Assembly: GCA_949130495.1 (NCBI GenBank) | Contig: OX422219.1 | Span: forward strand, 269,685,111 to 269,749,110 | DNA from: Sambucus nigra | Lineage: Eukaryota; Streptophyta; Magnoliopsida; Dipsacales; Adoxaceae | Reading direction: 5' to 3' | Length of the DNA: 64,000 bases | Shown: positions 10,898 to 22,636 of the stretch, in pieces | How positions within the stretch are numbered: the stretch's first letter is position 1 | How the letters are laid out: the number at the start of each line of letters is the position of its first letter | Made by a program: the position numbers and the translations under genes | Notes under the pieces: generated by a model | Database searches by the model: none | Seen by the model: the letters and a program-made list of their open reading frames with translations, nothing else | Told to the model about the DNA's origin: nothing

Positions 10898-11434
10898 TCC
10901 GAAATCTCGGCGCGCTATGACTCTTCTCATCCCCCTTCTATTCTTAAAAAAAAGCTCTTCATTTGTCTCTACCCAGAACTACGTGGGCCTGATCCTCTAC
11001 AAAAACTATTTTAAAACTTTTCAAAAAACCACAGAGGTACGTAGGCAGCTCATACACCTCAACATGAATGCGGCCCTTTATTTTTCACAAAATAATATTC
11101 TTTTCTTACCTCCGAGAACGACGATTCATTCTAAAAATACTTGAACAAAAGGATTATGTATGCCTTAACGATCAGTATAGATAATTCAAAATACAAGAAC
11201 TCATCAAAAGGCACAGCTAAATGATCAGAAACTTGTTTATTTCATTAATTAGAAATTATAGCATGGATTACATAAGAAAAAGGAGCGGATAACTCCCTTC
11301 CCCACTACTATAAAAAGCCAAATAAAATCCCCACATCCATTACATAAATAAACTCCCCAGGAGTCCTACCCATAGCTACCAGAGGAGCATGCACCCTCAT
11401 CATCTACATCCTGAGGTCACCAAGTTTCCCCTGT
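10898..11434 (+). other. C region between pol and antisense gene 1
   Basis: No gene is visible. It contains the motif pair GAACTACGTGGGCCTGATCC (from 10976) and GGTACGTAGGCAGC (11036-11049), the same complementary arms as in the LTR. It is otherwise A/T-rich and would form the 3' UTR of antisense gene 1 and part of the sense 3' UTR. Confidence 0.6.
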
Positions 11435-12654
11435 CTAAATAGAGTGTCGTAAACACTCCATGGATTGATGAGCCTTAACCATCTTCGAAAAGATCACAAC
11501 ACCCCCTTCCATGGTGTTAGATAAAACAAACCATCTTTGTCCAGTCTCCACTGCCAACATCTTGCTGACTACTTTCCTCCACAACCACTTCATATAATCT
11601 TTGGGGACATTCCAAGTCTTCCCGACAGACTGATAGGGACGGGTCGATGGACGCCGATTTTCCCATAGAGACCCAAGCAACAGACGCAGGCGCTCAGTCA
11701 AATCTTCTACCGGAAAGAAATTTGAGGTCGGAGGGGGCACGACCTGCGCCCAGCCGAATTGGCACAAAAGTCGCCAAGGGAAGTAAAAACAGGTCTGCCT
11801 GAGACCAACCAGCCGCACATATGAATACTCTCCTAACTCCAGAACAGGCTGCAACTGTCCTCACCAAGGCACTTACCAATACAGACCACAAGCCCCATGC
11901 TCCATAGGCCAATGCTCCCAATTCTCAACATGCAAACCAACACGGATGAAGTAGAGCTAAAAGAAGTTGGGTACGGCTGAAAGGGATACTCTGGAGGAGT
12001 CGATAAGCAGAATCTTTCAGACAACCACATGAACAGCATCACAGGGCTACCCCTCAAAAAGTCAGAACGCCCTTCTCTCCAGGCATCCAGGCCATTCAGA
12101 GTCTCCGCCAATATCACCGCCGCAGGATTACGACGATATGACATCCATGAAGTAATAGCTACAAGTTGCGGGTCCACCTGTAGTTCTCCAGTCACCAGCA
12201 ACAATTTTGAAACCAGGCCCAGAACCACGGCTCTAGCATAGCCAGCATCACCTACTTCCCGCAAATGCACGGACCGCAGCACCGCCGGGAGGGATATCAT
12301 TCCTTCAGCAACCAATGATCTGGACGCCGACGGTGAAATACGAAGAAGCCCGACCAACAAATCCCTAGGAGAGCAGAAAAATTTGGGCAAAGCCGCAGTA
12401 ACACTGGGATTTACACCCAGCATGGCAGAAAATTCCTCATAGGTAGGACAAACTTCTTCCAACCCAAAGCAGAATACATGGTCTTCGGGGTACTAGAATT
12501 GTATCGCAACCATCAACATATTCCACTCAATAGGCCGATTGCGCCACAAGGAGATTCGACGCACGTTGAAAGCATCGTAGTCGACATTATAAGATCACAT
12601 AGCTTCCAAGGCTTCAAGGTAGCCAGCAAACTCAATGCTACCAAGGAGAGCCAT
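11435..12654 (-). pseudogene. C antisense gene 1: DUF7745 / plant-mobile-domain-like protein, broken
   Basis: Read on the minus strand from ATG 12654 (MALLGSIEFAGYLEALEAM). The frame has a TGA near 12597 and a TAG near 12497, then is open to 11833 and shifts to 11854-11435. Recognisable features are RISLWRNRPIEWN, the block YPEDHVFCFG and CPTYEEFSAMLG, a helical middle segment, and near the end YVRLVGLRQTCFYFPWRLLCQFG. This order resembles the DUF7745 or plant-mobile-like proteins encoded by retroelements. Function is unknown; nucleic-acid binding or regulation is only a guess. It lies antisense to the element downstream of pol, as antisense ORFs do in Grande, Retand and related Tat elements. 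A promoter-like module sits upstream at 12838-12910. Confidence 0.65.
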
Positions 12655-12837
12655 CTTGCAAGGCTAAGAAATAGTGGGCAAGTAGATGAGAATGCATAGG
12701 TGTGATGAAAACACTCCACCCTTCCCCCTTTTCATACTTAAAAACCCTCAAAAGAGACATAATCCCTGCAGAAATCGGAGGGAATCCTACCCCACAACGT
12801 ACCAAAGGCTGAAGAGGATACCAATCAAAGCTTTGAA

Positions 12838-12910
12838 TTTATGGGACTGAACTGAACTGCCGATAGGCAGGTCAGGGTGCTTACTGATCGGCAACCCCCC
12901 CCCCCCCCCC
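12838..12910 (-). promoter_or_regulatory. Promoter of antisense gene 1: dyad plus TATA-like box
   Basis: On the minus strand TGCCGATAGGCA (12869-12858) precedes CCCATAAATT (about 12846-12837) by 12 bp. A second, imperfect unit ending GATCGGCA (12886-12893, plus-strand reading) is adjacent, followed by a C tract (12894-12910). The same palindrome word, spacing and C tract occur at the promoter of antisense gene 2, and the dyad-TATA pair occurs in the C LTR. The TATA is degenerate (CATAAA). Confidence 0.55.
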
Positions 12911-13252
12911 ATTTTTAGAAATTTCCCTTTTTTCCTCTTTTGTCAAATCAGAAAACTCAATAAAAATAAATTAATATTCTCAACAAAATTTTAAAATCCC
13001 TTTAAATTCCCCTTTTTAATCAAAAACTTTCCTTCAAAAAATTTCAAAAAATATTCCTTTTTACGGTCTCAGCAGCAAAGTAAAAAGCGCATGTGCTTGC
13101 ATTCATTCATCATTAAATAAAAGATAGTCAAAAAACTCCATTACATTGCATATATCTATTTTCTGTGTTACATCATTTTGCAGGAAATTGAAAGAAAAAG
13201 CAAAAAAAACGGGACTCAGTCCGAACCCACATTCTTTCTCTCCCTCTCTCTC
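12911..13252. other. C non-coding segment between antisense genes
   Basis: AT-rich with homopolymer runs. No ORF or structure that I recognise. It would be the 3' UTR of antisense gene 2 if its last exon is 13463-13253. Confidence 0.4.
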
Positions 13253-13463
13253 TCAAGAGCTTCCACCCTTGCGGCGTGCTCTCTTCCCCCTATGGCGAGA
13301 TGACGCACCACCACTACCCGAGCCAGATTTCTCTCTAAACGAGGCAAACGGAACCAAATAAGAAGGAACAAGAACCGCGTCCCAAATATGGGCGGTCGTC
13401 GAAGATATCCAGTCTCTAATGTCCCTGAGCCAACTGGTCGACACCCGGATTTGCTGAAAGAAA
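13253..13463 (-). pseudogene. Possible last exon of antisense gene 2
   Basis: On the minus strand a pyrimidine-rich CCTTTTCTTTCAG acceptor at about 13464-13476 is followed by an open frame (QIRVSTSWLRDIRDW...) that ends in a basic tail RHRGKRARRKGGSS and TGA at 13253. The tail looks like a nuclear-localisation-type cluster. It lies immediately downstream, in the antisense direction, of the nested element D. If D sits in an intron, this exon completes the gene whose other exons are at 24475-22637. The joining is inference; no transcript is available. Confidence 0.4.
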
Positions 13464-13493
13464 AGGCAAAATCAGTATCAAAGAAGAAATAAC

Positions 13494-15013
13494 TGATAAT
13501 ACGCGAATATTGCGTATTTCATCCGTCGAACCTACGCATTTTAGCCTCCTCGGGTGCCTTAATCTCTATATTTATGCCCGTTAACCAGACAACCCCGGTT
13601 TATACTGTTAACATGCTATATGAGGTATAATTGGGCTTTTGTAGGTATTTAGGTACCAAGTATGGGATCCGGACGTATTCTGCGCCATTTCCGTACACAA
13701 CCGCACATTCAAGGGCAATCCGGTCATTTCACAGATTGGGTACCTGGCCCGACATCTACACATAAGTTGTAGCTCTCCTCGCTAGCTTCGCGTGGCCGTG
13801 AACGGTGCATGATTCCGAGTCCGTATGACAAAGTTACGACGAATTGAGCGGAGATGGAAAGCATGCCAAAACAGGGGAAACAGAAGGCTGCCCTGCTTGA
13901 TCGATCGATCGAGCCTGAGGGTCGATCGATCGATCCTTCTTATTTTTTCCACGATTTACACTGTCGATCGATCGACCACAGGGGTCGATCGATCGATCCC
14001 CTGTTTTTTTTCCAGCAGATATTTTCTCTTCTTTTCTTTCTTCTTTTCTTTTATTCCAACTTACTACTTAAGCCAATTTTTGTTATAATAAGAAAATATT
14101 GAGTAGACAAAACGATTTTAGGTTATAATAGCTTAGGTTTTGAGGGTTTTGAAGAGTTGTTCTTCAATTTTTCTTGGATTGACACCCTTTTGGATTGATT
14201 GTTGCACTATTCATCATCCCCTCCATTTATATAGTTTGTATTTCCTTCTTTCTTGCTTTGATAGTTTGATTTACATGCTTTCTTAATTAGATACACATGC
14301 TTTCTTCACTTGCTTTGTAATATAGATTTATCGCCTTTATTCCCGCTTTTCATTTACCGCGTTTTTAACATGCTTTCTAGCTAATCTAAATTAGGTTGTG
14401 CTTGAATGGAACTCACTCGAGTTGACGCGTTGCTTTGCTTTGGTGATGGTGTTTACGGGTATATTTCGGGTGCGTTGTCCTAGTTATTACGCCTAGGAGA
14501 TTTGACGGGGCATATCATGTATGTCCCATGCTTACGACCTTTCGCGCATAATTTTCGGGATATTTGTTGACGCCAAAATCTTATTAGGCTTTTATGATGA
14601 TTTAGGGCGTGACAACCCTTGATTTAATTAACTGTCGAAACGAGACGCACGTGTAATAACCCGTCGACCCATGGAACCATTTTATACAAATTAACTCGGG
14701 TGAGGGATATTCGACGCAACCTATAGTTTTACTCGCTTTCATAATCTAGTTTCAATATACTCGTCTAGATTACTATTTCCCTTTTATGCATCTTTCCCTT
14801 TTTAGTTTCTAAACACCTTTTACACTTTTATTCCTGAATTAATAATCTGTTGCGATCTATCGAACACTCCCTGTGGATTCGATACCCGACTTACCGCTAT
14901 ACTCACCTGTTGAGTGTAGTCGTAATTTAGGTTTTTGTATAGTTCATATGAGCCGAATTCAAAACGACCGGCGCGTAGGTGACTCTCGCACCGCGGCAAA
15001 ACCCTGTCTATCA
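13494..15013 (+). repeat. Element D 5' LTR
   Basis: 1,520 bp, TG...CA. It contains a palindrome cluster (13896-14002), then a pyrimidine-rich stretch and a long AT-rich R/U5. It is nearly identical to the 3' LTR. The last ~80 bp (GACTCTCGCACCGCGG...) are shared with the E LTR at 43395 onward. Confidence 0.92.
13896..14002 (+). promoter_or_regulatory. GATCGATC palindrome cluster in D 5' LTR
   Basis: Four blocks of tandem GATC/TCGA palindromes (two before and two after a TTATTTTTTCC spacer). The last block is flanked by complementary CAGGGG and CCCCTG. A poly-T/pyrimidine leader follows. The same cluster is in the 3' LTR (about 21480-21588). The dyads are seen; a regulatory role is inferred. 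Confidence 0.6.
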
Positions 15014-15015
15014 AA

Positions 15016-15033
15016 TGGTGCCGTTGCCGGGGA
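15016..15033 (+). other. D primer binding site (tRNA-Asp type)
   Basis: TGGTGCCGTTGCCGGGGA, two bases after the LTR. It differs at one position from the TGGCGCCGTTGCCGGGGA expected for tRNA-Asp, which is present intact in element E. Confidence 0.85.
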
Positions 15034-15216
15034 CTGTTTGTTATAGATTGTAATTTTATTATTAGTTCGTAGTAATATTTTCTTTGTATTTGTATTCTTT
15101 CTTTTAACCTTTTTTTTTGCAGGACTTCTACATTTGAGCACCTAGGAACGCTTGAATTATCCCGCCGCACATCTTCTTTGTGAAAGTTGCCTTCTCGAGC
15201 TATTGTTGGGGTAAGC

Positions 15217-16336
15217 ATGTCTTATTCTAACTTTTCTGGTAATCCTAATGATAATTCTCAAAATTCCGGTAAACCTTTGACTTTTTGATCAATACTTGCA
15301 ATCCCAAAAAGTTACAACATCTAAAATGACATTGGGTGAGTATTACGAAAGTCAAAGTTTAGATTACAGTAATTTTGTGCATGATCATTCTGATTTTGGG
15401 TCGCAAGATCCTTATGATAAGAATTTTGAATCTAATTGTAATCATTTTCAAAATTCCTATGTTAATGATTTTGAGTGTAGTTCTGAGAACAATTTCCAAA
15501 CTTCCCATTTTCAAGAATCCGCTCCTCGCCCTATGACTTGCGGTGAGGGATTGCGTATGCTTGAAAATGAGAGGATTGAAGAACGTTATCGGGAAGAAAA
15601 TCGTTGTTGGTAACACGAGTTGGATTTACTATTTGAATCCGACGATGACTTTTCTTCGGAGACTGCCGAGGCCGAGGACTGTTTTGAACCAAATGAGGAC
15701 TTCGTTCCTACTTTGGAACAAATCATCCTTGACTTGACCCACGGTATAGTAGATAATGAAAATGAGGATGAAAAAGGCATGGTATCTATTTGCAATGAAT
15801 TCGTTTCTTCTTTGATTTTCAAAGAAGAAAGTTTCATTGTAAACGATCCTATTTCTTCCGAAATTCAATTCTCAAGTGATGATCACTCATCGCCTGAGAT
15901 TGAATTTCTTTCATCCCCGTCTTCATTATATACTGTCGTACCAATTCGAGTACCCAATGAATCGGTTCAAAACTTTTTAGTTCCAAACCTTTTCACCGAC
16001 GAGGAGTACTCGCTAGAGCCGCTTTCCATAACGGCATCTTTGCCCTCATGTGCGCCGCCTCCCGTTCTAACTTTAAAATACTCAGGAGTTGATTCATGTT
16101 TTCTCGGCCCGCATGTGTATTTGTTGCCCGTCCTATCCAAATCCCTCATCCTCCCTCCCAAAGTTTCAATTGGGGATGGTTCACTTTTACCGCCTTACAC
16201 ATGCCTTCCGTCATTCGAACGGAATTCCTATTTTTCGGGAGGCATGCATGTTCGGGAGGGTCCACTGTTGATCTACCAAATTCAAATTGTATTTAGGATG
16301 GACCCTCAAAAGTTTAAACTTTTAGTATATAGTTAA
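15217..16336 (+). pseudogene. D ORF1, unrecognised protein
   Basis: The likely start is ATG 15217 (MSYSNFSGNPNDN). A one-base shift near 15285 moves it into the frame that is open from 15296 (SQKVTTSKMTLGEYYESQ) to a TAA at 15611-15613, then open again to 16336. The first third is rich in Asn, Ser and Phe; the second is acidic (ESDDDFSSETAEAEDC, NENEDEKG); the last third has hydrophobic PPVLTLKYSG-like stretches. I recognise no domain. A T-run and TTGCAG acceptor-like site lie just upstream at about 15112-15121, so the leader may be spliced. It could be a degenerate gag-like or accessory protein of Athila-derived elements. Confidence 0.5.
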
Positions 16337-16689
16337 TTGCACATCCTAAGTGTAGCTTGTATATACTAACTTCTTCATTTTTTGTTTTTCTTCATATTAG
16401 CCTAGTGTAATTAGTTAATCTCTTTTTATTTCTTTTTGTATGCTTGGTTCTAACTCTTTTGTAGGTTCAACGCACTTGAATTTGCGGAGACTATGCATCT
16501 CGGCACACATTTCTTAAGAAAACAATCAAAAAAGTTGCAAAAACATTTTTACCTTTATTTTTCACACACCCATCCTCATGCATTTGCATTTGTTTTTCTT
16601 TTTTTATTTTATTTTATTTTTCATTTTGTCGTGACCATGCGTGTGTGTTGCTCATTGTACATATTTTTATTTTTTTGGTTAGCATAGGC

Positions 16690-16850
16690 CTTTTTGTGTG
16701 TATATTTAAGCCTATGTGTAATTAATTTTATTTTTATTTTTATTTTTATTTTTATATTTTTATTTCATATTATTATATATATATATATATATACTTATAT
16801 ATACCATATATATATATATTTATTTTATATTTAAACCCCCCCCCCCCCAT
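16690..16850 (+). repeat. Low-complexity T/A microsatellites and C tract
   Basis: TTTTTATTTTTA repeats, a TA run and a 13-C tract (about 16837-16849), just upstream of the internal palindromes of D. Confidence 0.85.
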
Positions 16851-16902
16851 TATCCCTGAATTGCAATTTCCCCCCCTCCCATTTAAAAAAGGAATGCAGT
16901 GT

Positions 16903-17090
16903 GCCTGGCCCTGCTTGATCGATCGATCGAAGGCCAGGCTCGATCGATCGATCGAGCAGTTAAGGCCGAGGACTGCCTACTTTTTTCCCCACTTTTCTTA
17001 TTCTCTCTTCTCCTCTCTCAAATTCTTTCGTGCCCTAGTTTTTTCCCACACCACATTCTCTCAATTTCTTCCAATTTCTACATATTCAAG
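16903..17090 (+). promoter_or_regulatory. Putative internal promoter of D ORF2 with GATCGATC palindromes
   Basis: GCCTGGCC (16903-16910) and GGCCAGGC (16932-16939) flank one GATCGATC block. A second block follows, and an outer CTGCT...AGCAG pair encloses both blocks, giving two interlocked inverted repeats. A pyrimidine-rich stretch (TTTTTTCCCCAC, CTCTCTTCTCC) follows, as it does after the LTR palindromes. The sequence ends at a splice-donor-like CAAG|GTATAA. Being a promoter is inferred from the resemblance to the LTR module. Confidence 0.5.
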
Positions 17091-17571
17091 GTATAATTCT
17101 TCCTACTTTGGCTTGTTTTTGTAGTTTTTGGTAGATTTTTGTTATAAATTCCATGTTTTTACCATTTCTTGACATTGTTTGAATGTGTTGGCTATTCCCC
17201 CTGATTTTTGTTGTACCAATCGAATTTTCTTGTGATTATTGATGTAAATCCACTCATGAACACATATATATTGCTGCATTGTTGTTTTGTTCATGAATGG
17301 GGAGATTTCGTTGGTTCAATGTGGTATTTTCAACCTTGACGCACATTGCGCACGCCAAGTGTCCGTCAAAATGCCTAAAACAGTTTTCAATCCAATTTTT
17401 GACGCACACTTGGGTGATTTTCATTTCTTGTTGCATTCTGACATTTTTCATCGCAATGTTGCATTTTTTCACCTCGGTTTTGCGCACTTGCACCTCCATT
17501 TCAACTTGTACACTACTAACCATTAATTGTGCTTACAATTTTTTTTGTCTTGCCTAATTCTTGTTTTGTAG
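17091..17571 (+). other. Putative leader intron of D ORF2
   Basis: The donor ATTCAAG|GTATAA and acceptor CTTGTTTTGTAG|GTTGAA bracket 481 bp of T-rich sequence, and the ORF2 ATG lies 6 bp after the acceptor. T-richness is typical of plant introns. Not confirmed by transcripts. Confidence 0.5.
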
Positions 17572-17577
17572 GTTGAA

Positions 17578-18768
17578 ATGGCACCGAAGAAATACAGCTC
17601 TACTAGGTGTATGCCCGCCGGGGGCGTTGATGGTTTTCGCTGCGAGCAGGAGCGGGATTGGTTCCGCGCACACTTTCATACATCCGAGCATCCGCTTGGA
17701 TATCATTTTGCGTGGGTCCTTGAGGAAATACCGAGGGAGGCGCGTGTTCTGTTGCGCCGTCAGGGGTGGGAGCCCTTTCTTGCTACTAACGGGCGCGTCA
17801 ACGAGGAGCTGGTCCGTATTTTCTACGCGACGTTAGTAGAGGTAAAGGGTAGTGGGCCGATTACTTACGAGGCTATGGTTCATGGGGTGAGGATACCCTT
17901 CAGCATTTCAGATTTGACAGATTATATGGGTGTTCCAAACCCCGCGGATGCAGTCAGTTTCATGGATGGGACCATCTTCGGCCGGGGGACATTGATAGAG
18001 GCTCTTGCACCGGGCGAGGCGTGGAAAAAGGGTGCTTTCCGCTCGGCTGCGATGGAGGACTTATCGAGGTTATTGCACTATATCAATGTCCACTCTTTCA
18101 TGGTGACGAACAACCGGTCAGAGGTTCGTCACAAACATGCCGCATTGATCTACACGATGATTAATGGTTTGGTCAATATCAGCTTACCCCGTATCTTTCT
18201 AGAGATGATGTGCGCGACAGCTAAAGAGATCGCCTGGAGATTTTCCCTTCCCTTTCCTGCCCTCATTACGAGGATATGTATTTCGCACGGTTGCCCTGAG
18301 TTGGACGCTGACCGTAAGCATGACCCACTCGGGCTTCTCTCCAAGGATAATATTTTAAAAATGCTAAAGCACGAGTGGGGGCAACCGGGAGGTAAGAGAC
18401 AAAGGGCATAGGTGGCTGATGAGCCAGACGATGAGGAGGATGAGATCAGGGAGATGGAGATGGGTGAGGGTTCTCACGCGCCACATACTGATGATGATGC
18501 CCGCTTTGCGGCATTCCAGGCCGTGCAGGACCAGCGCTGGGAGGAGACCCAGCTCAGGTGGGCTACATGGGAGTCCCGCCTGGACCAGTTGCAGGCCGAG
18601 CAGCTGCAGGAGTGGGCCGTACAGAGGCAGGCGATCGCACAACACAGACAGGACTATCGGATGATGCAGCGGATGATGAGAGATCTTTATCTGCAGCGCA
18701 GTGATTCCGACACACCGTTGCCTCCTCATTTTCAGGACCCCTCTTATCCTAGTGGTTCTGGCCACTAG
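17578..18768 (+). pseudogene. D ORF2: putative plant transposon protein (PF20167-like) with C-terminal coiled coil
   Basis: ATG 17578 opens 277 residues to a TAG at 18409-18411, then the same frame continues 118 residues to 18768. The N-terminal part has RDWFRAHFHT, LLRRQGWEPFL, NEELVRIFYATL and VHGVRIPFSISDLTDYMG, the pattern of the plant transposon-protein domain found in Athila-related ORFs. A middle part has SRLLHYINVHSFM, RHKHAALIYTMINGLVNI and a positively charged end KHEWGQPGGKRQRA. The part after the stop is acidic then Gln/Arg-rich (WEETQLRWATWESRLDQLQ) and likely forms a coiled coil. Only one stop interrupts about 396 codons, so it decayed late. The function is unknown; a DNA- or chromatin-associated role is speculative. 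Confidence 0.65.
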
Positions 18769-21076
18769 GCTGCTGTTGTACTGAGTTATTTTTGTATTCT
18801 GGGATCGGATAGTATGTTGTACTTTTTATTTTTTATTTTTATTTGTTTTTCTTTTATTTCACTAGTTGTAATGTATTAAGTGATTTTGTATTGAACTTAT
18901 GAAATGAGAAATGAAAATGTAGTTTGTGGTTGTTTATTGGATTTTGATGTGTGCGACCTTCCATTTTATAAAATCAAAAAGTTCACCATCAATTTATGTA
19001 GTATTTGAACTTCAGCCCCTCTATATTATTGTGACTTGTGACATAGATTCTCTTAACTTAATACATCGGTACATATTCTTCATATGCTTTATACTAACTT
19101 ATTTTGCAGCTTCATTTGGACTTGTACTTATGGAGATCGCTCCACATGTGGGTAATATCATTCTTTTCCTAGCTTTGTGTTGTGTTCTTTAATGGACGCA
19201 TTGGGGACAATGCAACATTCAAGTTAGAGGGTGTAGGATATTCTATCCATTTTGCTGTTTAGTCCTTGGATTTGATTACAATTTAGTTACAAAGCATGTT
19301 TTTGTTAAAAATTTGAAAATTTTCAAAAATATTTTCTTTCTTTTTTCTCCTTTATTGGGCATTTTGCCCTTATTTCCGATGATGAATTTTAATAATTGCC
19401 TGATCAAATAGACAATTCAACGATGCATGTTCTCGATTTTAGAAGTTATTAGATTTTAGTCCCTAAATAATTGATATTATGAATAACTTCATGAATTAAA
19501 CTTTAATCCGTGAGCACATGCACCATTCTTGTTATATTGATTTGATTTAAGATTTTTATAACTCGGTATGCTTTTGTTGCATTGTATATACTTACACCGA
19601 GTGAGATTAGAGACTTATCCTCAGTTGTGAGTGTATACACTTTTCTTTCCTCTTTGAAAACGTTACAGTCATTGGTAATCTCTTTATTCTTTCATTGACC
19701 GTTCATTAATTGAGTTCATACCTGAAATGTGTTACTTGAGCATGATTTTCATATGTTGTTTGACTCGAGAATTGCGTATACTTTTTGAAATGATCATAGG
19801 CCATCTTTGTATATCACCCATATGACCTTGACCTCACCTTTTATATGTTCCCTAGTCAACCCACTTGAGCCTAAATACTAGCCTTTCTTTTCATTACCCA
19901 AAATCCCATAACCAACTCCAAATTGGAGTTTTATACCATGCATATTACCTTACATACCCTTGTTTTGGATTGTTGCTTGGGATTGAATGGTATTATTGTG
20001 TTGTGGTTGCAATTTGAGTATGAAAAGAGTAAGAAGTAAAAAGAAAAAGAAAGAAAAAGAGTGAAAAAGAGAAAGTTGAAAACAAAAGAAAACAAAAGAG
20101 AAAAAGTGATAAAAAGGAAGAAAAGAAAAAGAAAGAGAAAGTTGTATATGTTGTGTATATAGTTCAATAAGCTTTGATTACTCTCCCCGAAAGTCATATC
20201 TAATGCCTTTTGGAACTTATTTTCCATTTTTGAAATTGCCCACTTTTTCCATTATTCTGAGTTTCATCCCCAAACACTTTGAATCCGTATATACATCCCT
20301 TTCATTTCGTACCCTAACCTAGCCTACATTACAACCCTATACAAGTCATATGTGATCTTAAGTTGATGTAATTCAAATGTTTAAATAGTTTTGATAATCT
20401 GTGAAAATGCATTTCGCCTCTTTTATATGTGCGGTATCCTTTCACTGAGATTGCAATTTTTATTTCCTATATAGCGTTCTTCAATTGTGACATGTGCGCG
20501 GCCTAGTTTCCCTTTACATTTACTCCTTATGCCCGCATGTCCCATGTGTTACCTCCCTGTTTCAAGTGAATTCATTTGATGAGTGTGATGCCTGTGAGGA
20601 TTGACTTTTATGCATGCTTTGATATTTAGTATCCGAGTTATTTATGTTTTTTGCCAAATCATACTTTGCATATGCTCACTCCCCTCCCACATGTTAGAGT
20701 TTCAATTCATTGAGGTGCATTCAATAATGTTAATAACAACGGACTTCTCACGCGAATTCGTTTGCTATGCTAATAACATGTTGAAATCTTGTTCGCACTG
20801 ATGAGTTTGTCTTACTTGATTGGGCATATTTTGAGGAAACTTTATGATGTTTGTGGGTTTCATCCCTGAAAACCCTCACGAGACGACACTCGTCCACTAG
20901 GGTAACCTAGGGGTTTATCGGCTTATTGCATACGCTAAATGCAATCGAATCGCCCGCGAAAGTGGCTTTATGCTTTGATACCATATTTTTGTACTATCTC
21001 CTGTGTTGGTTTACTTGTTCTTCCTGTTGCATCCTATTTCATTGCTAGGGACTAGCAATGTGTAAGTTAGGGGGTG
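18769..21076 (+). other. D 3' non-coding region
   Basis: About 2.3 kb without a gene. It contains the Athila-like phrase near 19199-19233, a long A/G-rich low-complexity stretch (20027-20146, whose complement reads as a false Phe/Leu-rich ORF), and a purine tract AAGTTAGGGGG (21064-21074) that is the PPT before the 3' LTR. Confidence 0.7.
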
Positions 21077-22584
21077 TGATAATACACGAATATTGCGTAT
21101 TTCATCCGTCGAACCTACGCATTTTAGCCCCCTCGGGTGCCTTAATCTCTATATTTATGCCCGTTAACCAGAAAACCTCGGTTTATACTGTTAACATGCT
21201 ATATGAGGTATAATTGTGCTTTTGTAGGTATTTAGGTACCAAGTATGGGATCCGGACGCATTCCGCGCAATTTTCGTACACAACCGCACATTCAAGGGCA
21301 ATCTGGTCATTTCATATATTGGGTACCTGGCCCGACATCTTCACGGAAGTTGTAGCTCTCCTCACTAGCGTCACGTGGCCATGAACGGTGCATTATTCCG
21401 AGTCCGTATGATAAAGTTACGGCGAATTGAGCGAAGATGGAAAGCATGCCAAAACAGGGGAAACAGAAGGCTGCCCTGCTTGATCGATCGATCGAGCCTG
21501 AGGGTCGATCGATCGATCCTTCTTATTTTTTCCACGATTTACACTGTCGATCGATCGACCACAGGGGTCGATCGATCGATCCCCTATTTTTTTTCCAGCA
21601 GATATTTTCTCTTCTTTTCTTTTATTCCAACTTACTACTTAAGCCAATTTTTGTTGTAATAAGAAAATATTGAGTAGACAAAACGATTTTAGGTTATAAT
21701 AGCTTAGGTTTTGAGGGTTTTGAAGAGTTGTTCTTCAATTGTTCTTGGATTGACACCCTTTTGGATTGATTGTTGCACTATTCATCATCCCCTCCATTTA
21801 TATAGTTTGTATTTCCTTCTTTCTTGCTTTGATAGTTTGATTTACATGCTTTCTTAATTAGATACACATGCTTTCTTCACTTGCTTTGTAGTATAGATTT
21901 ATCGCCTTTATTCCCGCTTTTCATTTACCGCATTTTTAACATGCTTTCTAGCTAATCTAAATTAGGTTGTGCTTGAATGGAACTCACTCGAGTTGACGCG
22001 TTGCTTTGCTTTGGTGATGGTGTTTACGGGTCTATTTCGGGTGCGTTGTCCTAGTTATTACGCCTAGGAGATTTGACGGGGCATATCATGTATGTCCCGT
22101 GCTTACGACCTTTCGCGCGTAATTTTCAGGATATTTGTTGACGCCAAAATCTTATTAGGCTTTTATGATGATTTAGGGCGTGACAACCCTTGATTTAATT
22201 AACTGTCGAAACGAGACGCACGTGTAATAACCCGTCAACCCATGGAACCATTTTATACAAATTAACTCGGGTGAGGGATATTCGACGCAACCTATAGTTT
22301 TACTCTCTTTCATAATCTAGTTTCAATACACTCGCCTAGATTACTATTTCCCTTTTATGCATCTTTCCCTTTTTAGTTTCTAAACACCTTTTACACTTTT
22401 ATTCCTGAATTAATAATGTGTTGCGATCTATCGAACACTCCCTGTGGATTCAATACCCGACTTACCGCTATACTCACCTGTTGAGTGTAGTCGTAATTTA
22501 GGTTTTTGTATAGTTCATGTGAGCCGAATTCAAAACGACCGGCGCGTAGGTGACTCTCGCACCGCGGCAAAACCCTGTCTATCA
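21077..22584 (+). repeat. Element D 3' LTR
   Basis: TGATAATACA...CTGTCTATCA, 1,508 bp, with the same palindrome cluster as the 5' LTR at about 21480-21588. It is followed by the ATAAC duplication. Confidence 0.92.
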
Positions 22585-22636
22585 ATAACCAAAATAGAAA
22601 AGAAAGAAAGAGAAGAACAGAAAGGTATACCACAGG

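Larger units (their letters stand above)
13494..22584 (+). mobile_element. Element D: Athila-type non-autonomous Ty3 retrotransposon
   Basis: LTRs 13494-15013 and 21077-22584 begin TGATAATACR and end CTGTCTATCA. The TSD is ATAAC at 13489-13493 and 22585-22589. The PBS matches tRNA-Asp (15016-15033), as in Athila elements. The ~6.1-kb interior has two ORFs but no protease, RT or integrase that I can see, so it must have been mobilised in trans. The conserved Athila-like phrase CATTGGGGACAATG followed by TTCAAGTTAGAGGGTG is present at 19199-19233. LTRs look very similar to each other, with a 14-bp-scale indel in a TTTCTTCTTT tract, so insertion appears fairly young compared with C. Confidence 0.88.

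Noticed and set aside
13825..14088. ORFs reading IDRSS and VDRSI repeatedly
   Set aside because: They are translations of the GATCGATC palindromes and pyrimidine tract, not proteins.
17254..17523. Minus and plus ORFs in the leader intron of D ORF2
   Set aside because: Low complexity and inside the putative intron; no domain or conservation visible.
19931..20227. Minus ORF rich in Phe and Leu resembling a membrane protein
   Set aside because: It is the complement of an A/G-rich low-complexity stretch in the D 3' region.
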